From Chitinophaga rupis (GTDB lineage: Bacteria > Bacteroidota > Bacteroidia > Chitinophagales > Chitinophagaceae): DNA of 64,000 nucleotides. The stretch lies in contig NZ_FOBB01000001.1 in the NCBI RefSeq assembly GCF_900109685.1, forward strand, positions 1,116,001 through 1,180,000, in the 5' to 3' direction. The position numbers and the translations under genes are program-made. This document shows, one piece after another, positions 63,538-64,000 of the stretch (position 1 is the stretch's first letter; each line of letters begins with the position of its first letter). A model generated the notes under the pieces. The model was not told the DNA's origin and searched no databases. It saw only the letters and a list, made by a program, of their open reading frames with translations.

Positions 63538-64000
63538 ATGTTTCCTTCTTATGATGTTATAGTGGTGGGCGCCGGACATGCCGGTTGTGAAGCTGCAGCT
63601 GCAGCAGCTAACATGGGATCCAGGGTATTACTGGTAACCATGAATATGCAAACTATTGCCCAAATGAGCTGCAACCCTGCCATGGGTGGTATAGCTAAAG
63701 GGCAAATAGTACGTGAAATAGATGCGCTGGGTGGATACTCCGGTATTGTTACAGATCAATCTATGATCCAGTTCCGGATGTTAAACCGATCCAAAGGACC
63801 TGCGATGTGGAGCCCCCGTACCCAAAACGACCGGATGTTATTTGCCACTAAGTGGAGGGAAGCATTGGAGCAAACCCCGAACGTAGATTTTTACCAGGAC
63901 ATGGTAAAAGGTCTGTTAGTAAAAGATGGTAAATGTTATGGTGTTATCACCGGATTAGGACATGAAATAAAAGCCAAATCAGTAGTACTTACCAATGGTA
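63538..64000 (+). CDS. mnmG: tRNA uridine-5-carboxymethylaminomethyl synthase, FAD subunit (N-terminal part)
   Basis: The first 154 codons are in the window; the gene runs off the right edge. The N-terminus has the FAD motif DVIVVGAGHAGCEAA, followed by MSCNPAMGGIAKGQIVREID and QFRMLNRSKGPAMWSPRTQ, which are diagnostic of MnmG (GidA). With MnmE it modifies U34 of several tRNAs. mnmG lies near the chromosome origin in many bacteria, which fits the parS-like site 68 bases upstream and the origin-like region 6 kb to the left. Confidence 0.97.
   Translation, partial: MFPSYDVIVVGAGHAGCEAAAAAANMGSRVLLVTMNMQTIAQMSCNPAMGGIAKGQIVREIDALGGYSGIVTDQSMIQFRMLNRSKGPAMWSPRTQNDRMLFATKWREALEQTPNVDFYQDMVKGLLVKDGKCYGVITGLGHEIKAKSVVLTNG

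Noticed and set aside
1..64000. CRISPR arrays, tRNA or rRNA genes, prophage or transposase genes
   Set aside because: I looked for regular direct repeats with spacers, clover-leaf sequences and transposase or integrase motifs and found none; the dispersed repeats found are non-coding and not CRISPR-like.

Overview
The window looks like chromosomal DNA of a Bacteroidota bacterium, most likely a Chitinophaga-like member of the Chitinophagaceae. The support is a SusC/SusD/SusE starch-utilisation locus, many secreted lipoproteins, a lipidated TamA-type barrel beside TamB, Bacteroidota-restricted families (DUF2480, divergent arginase-like protein, imelysin/peroxidase fusion) and promoters of the TTTG/TAnnTTTG type instead of the E. 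coli type. No rRNA, tRNA, CRISPR array, transposase or phage gene was seen.

Layout. 1-9.7 kb: a minus-strand polysaccharide utilisation locus in the order susR-like regulator, susC, susD, susE, GH13 amylase, GH31 alpha-glucosidase (cut by the left edge). It would bind, import and hydrolyse starch or malto-oligosaccharides. 9.8-15.8 kb: metabolic and membrane genes (Gfo/Idh/MocA oxidoreductase, LprI-like protein, esterase, YitT protein, arginase-fold protein) and two very small genes, one a 40-residue lipoprotein. 15.9-30.4 kb: housekeeping and stress genes (glycosyltransferase, ArsC/Spx-like protein, polA, GNAT, C1 peptidase, threonylcarbamoyl-AMP synthase, MtgA, NR kinase plus PnuC, Nfu, ferritin, MgsA, DUF3500, GHL10). 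30.8-36.9 kb: gltBD. 37-46.3 kb: two unknown exported proteins, then tamB, the TamA-like lipoprotein and rlpA. 46.6-54.9 kb: PfpI, a Rieske flavoprotein, a diheme peroxidase, a PhoX-like lipoprotein, CorA and two small conserved proteins. 55-64 kb: ppiD, nadA, feoA, ybeY and the start of mnmG.

The most interesting part is the right end. The ppiD-nadA intergenic region carries a cluster of DnaA-box sequences and is a good candidate for the chromosomal origin. About 3 and 6 kb further on lie two identical perfect 16-bp palindromes, TGTTCCACGTGGAACA, which match the parS centromere type. They lie inside a 3.4-kb gene-free interval separating ybeY from mnmG, which also holds a degenerate ~84-bp tandem repeat and a scrap of former coding sequence. 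Taken together this looks like an origin-proximal segregation region.

Two families of short dispersed elements also appear. Family A (three copies, about 110-168 bp) has AATGTAAAAT ends and two internal hairpins, one with compensatory base changes between copies; at one locus it supplies the stop codons of both flanking genes. Family B (two copies) has AATTACGAATT-type ends and a GC-rich hairpin module around different interiors. Neither has coding capacity.
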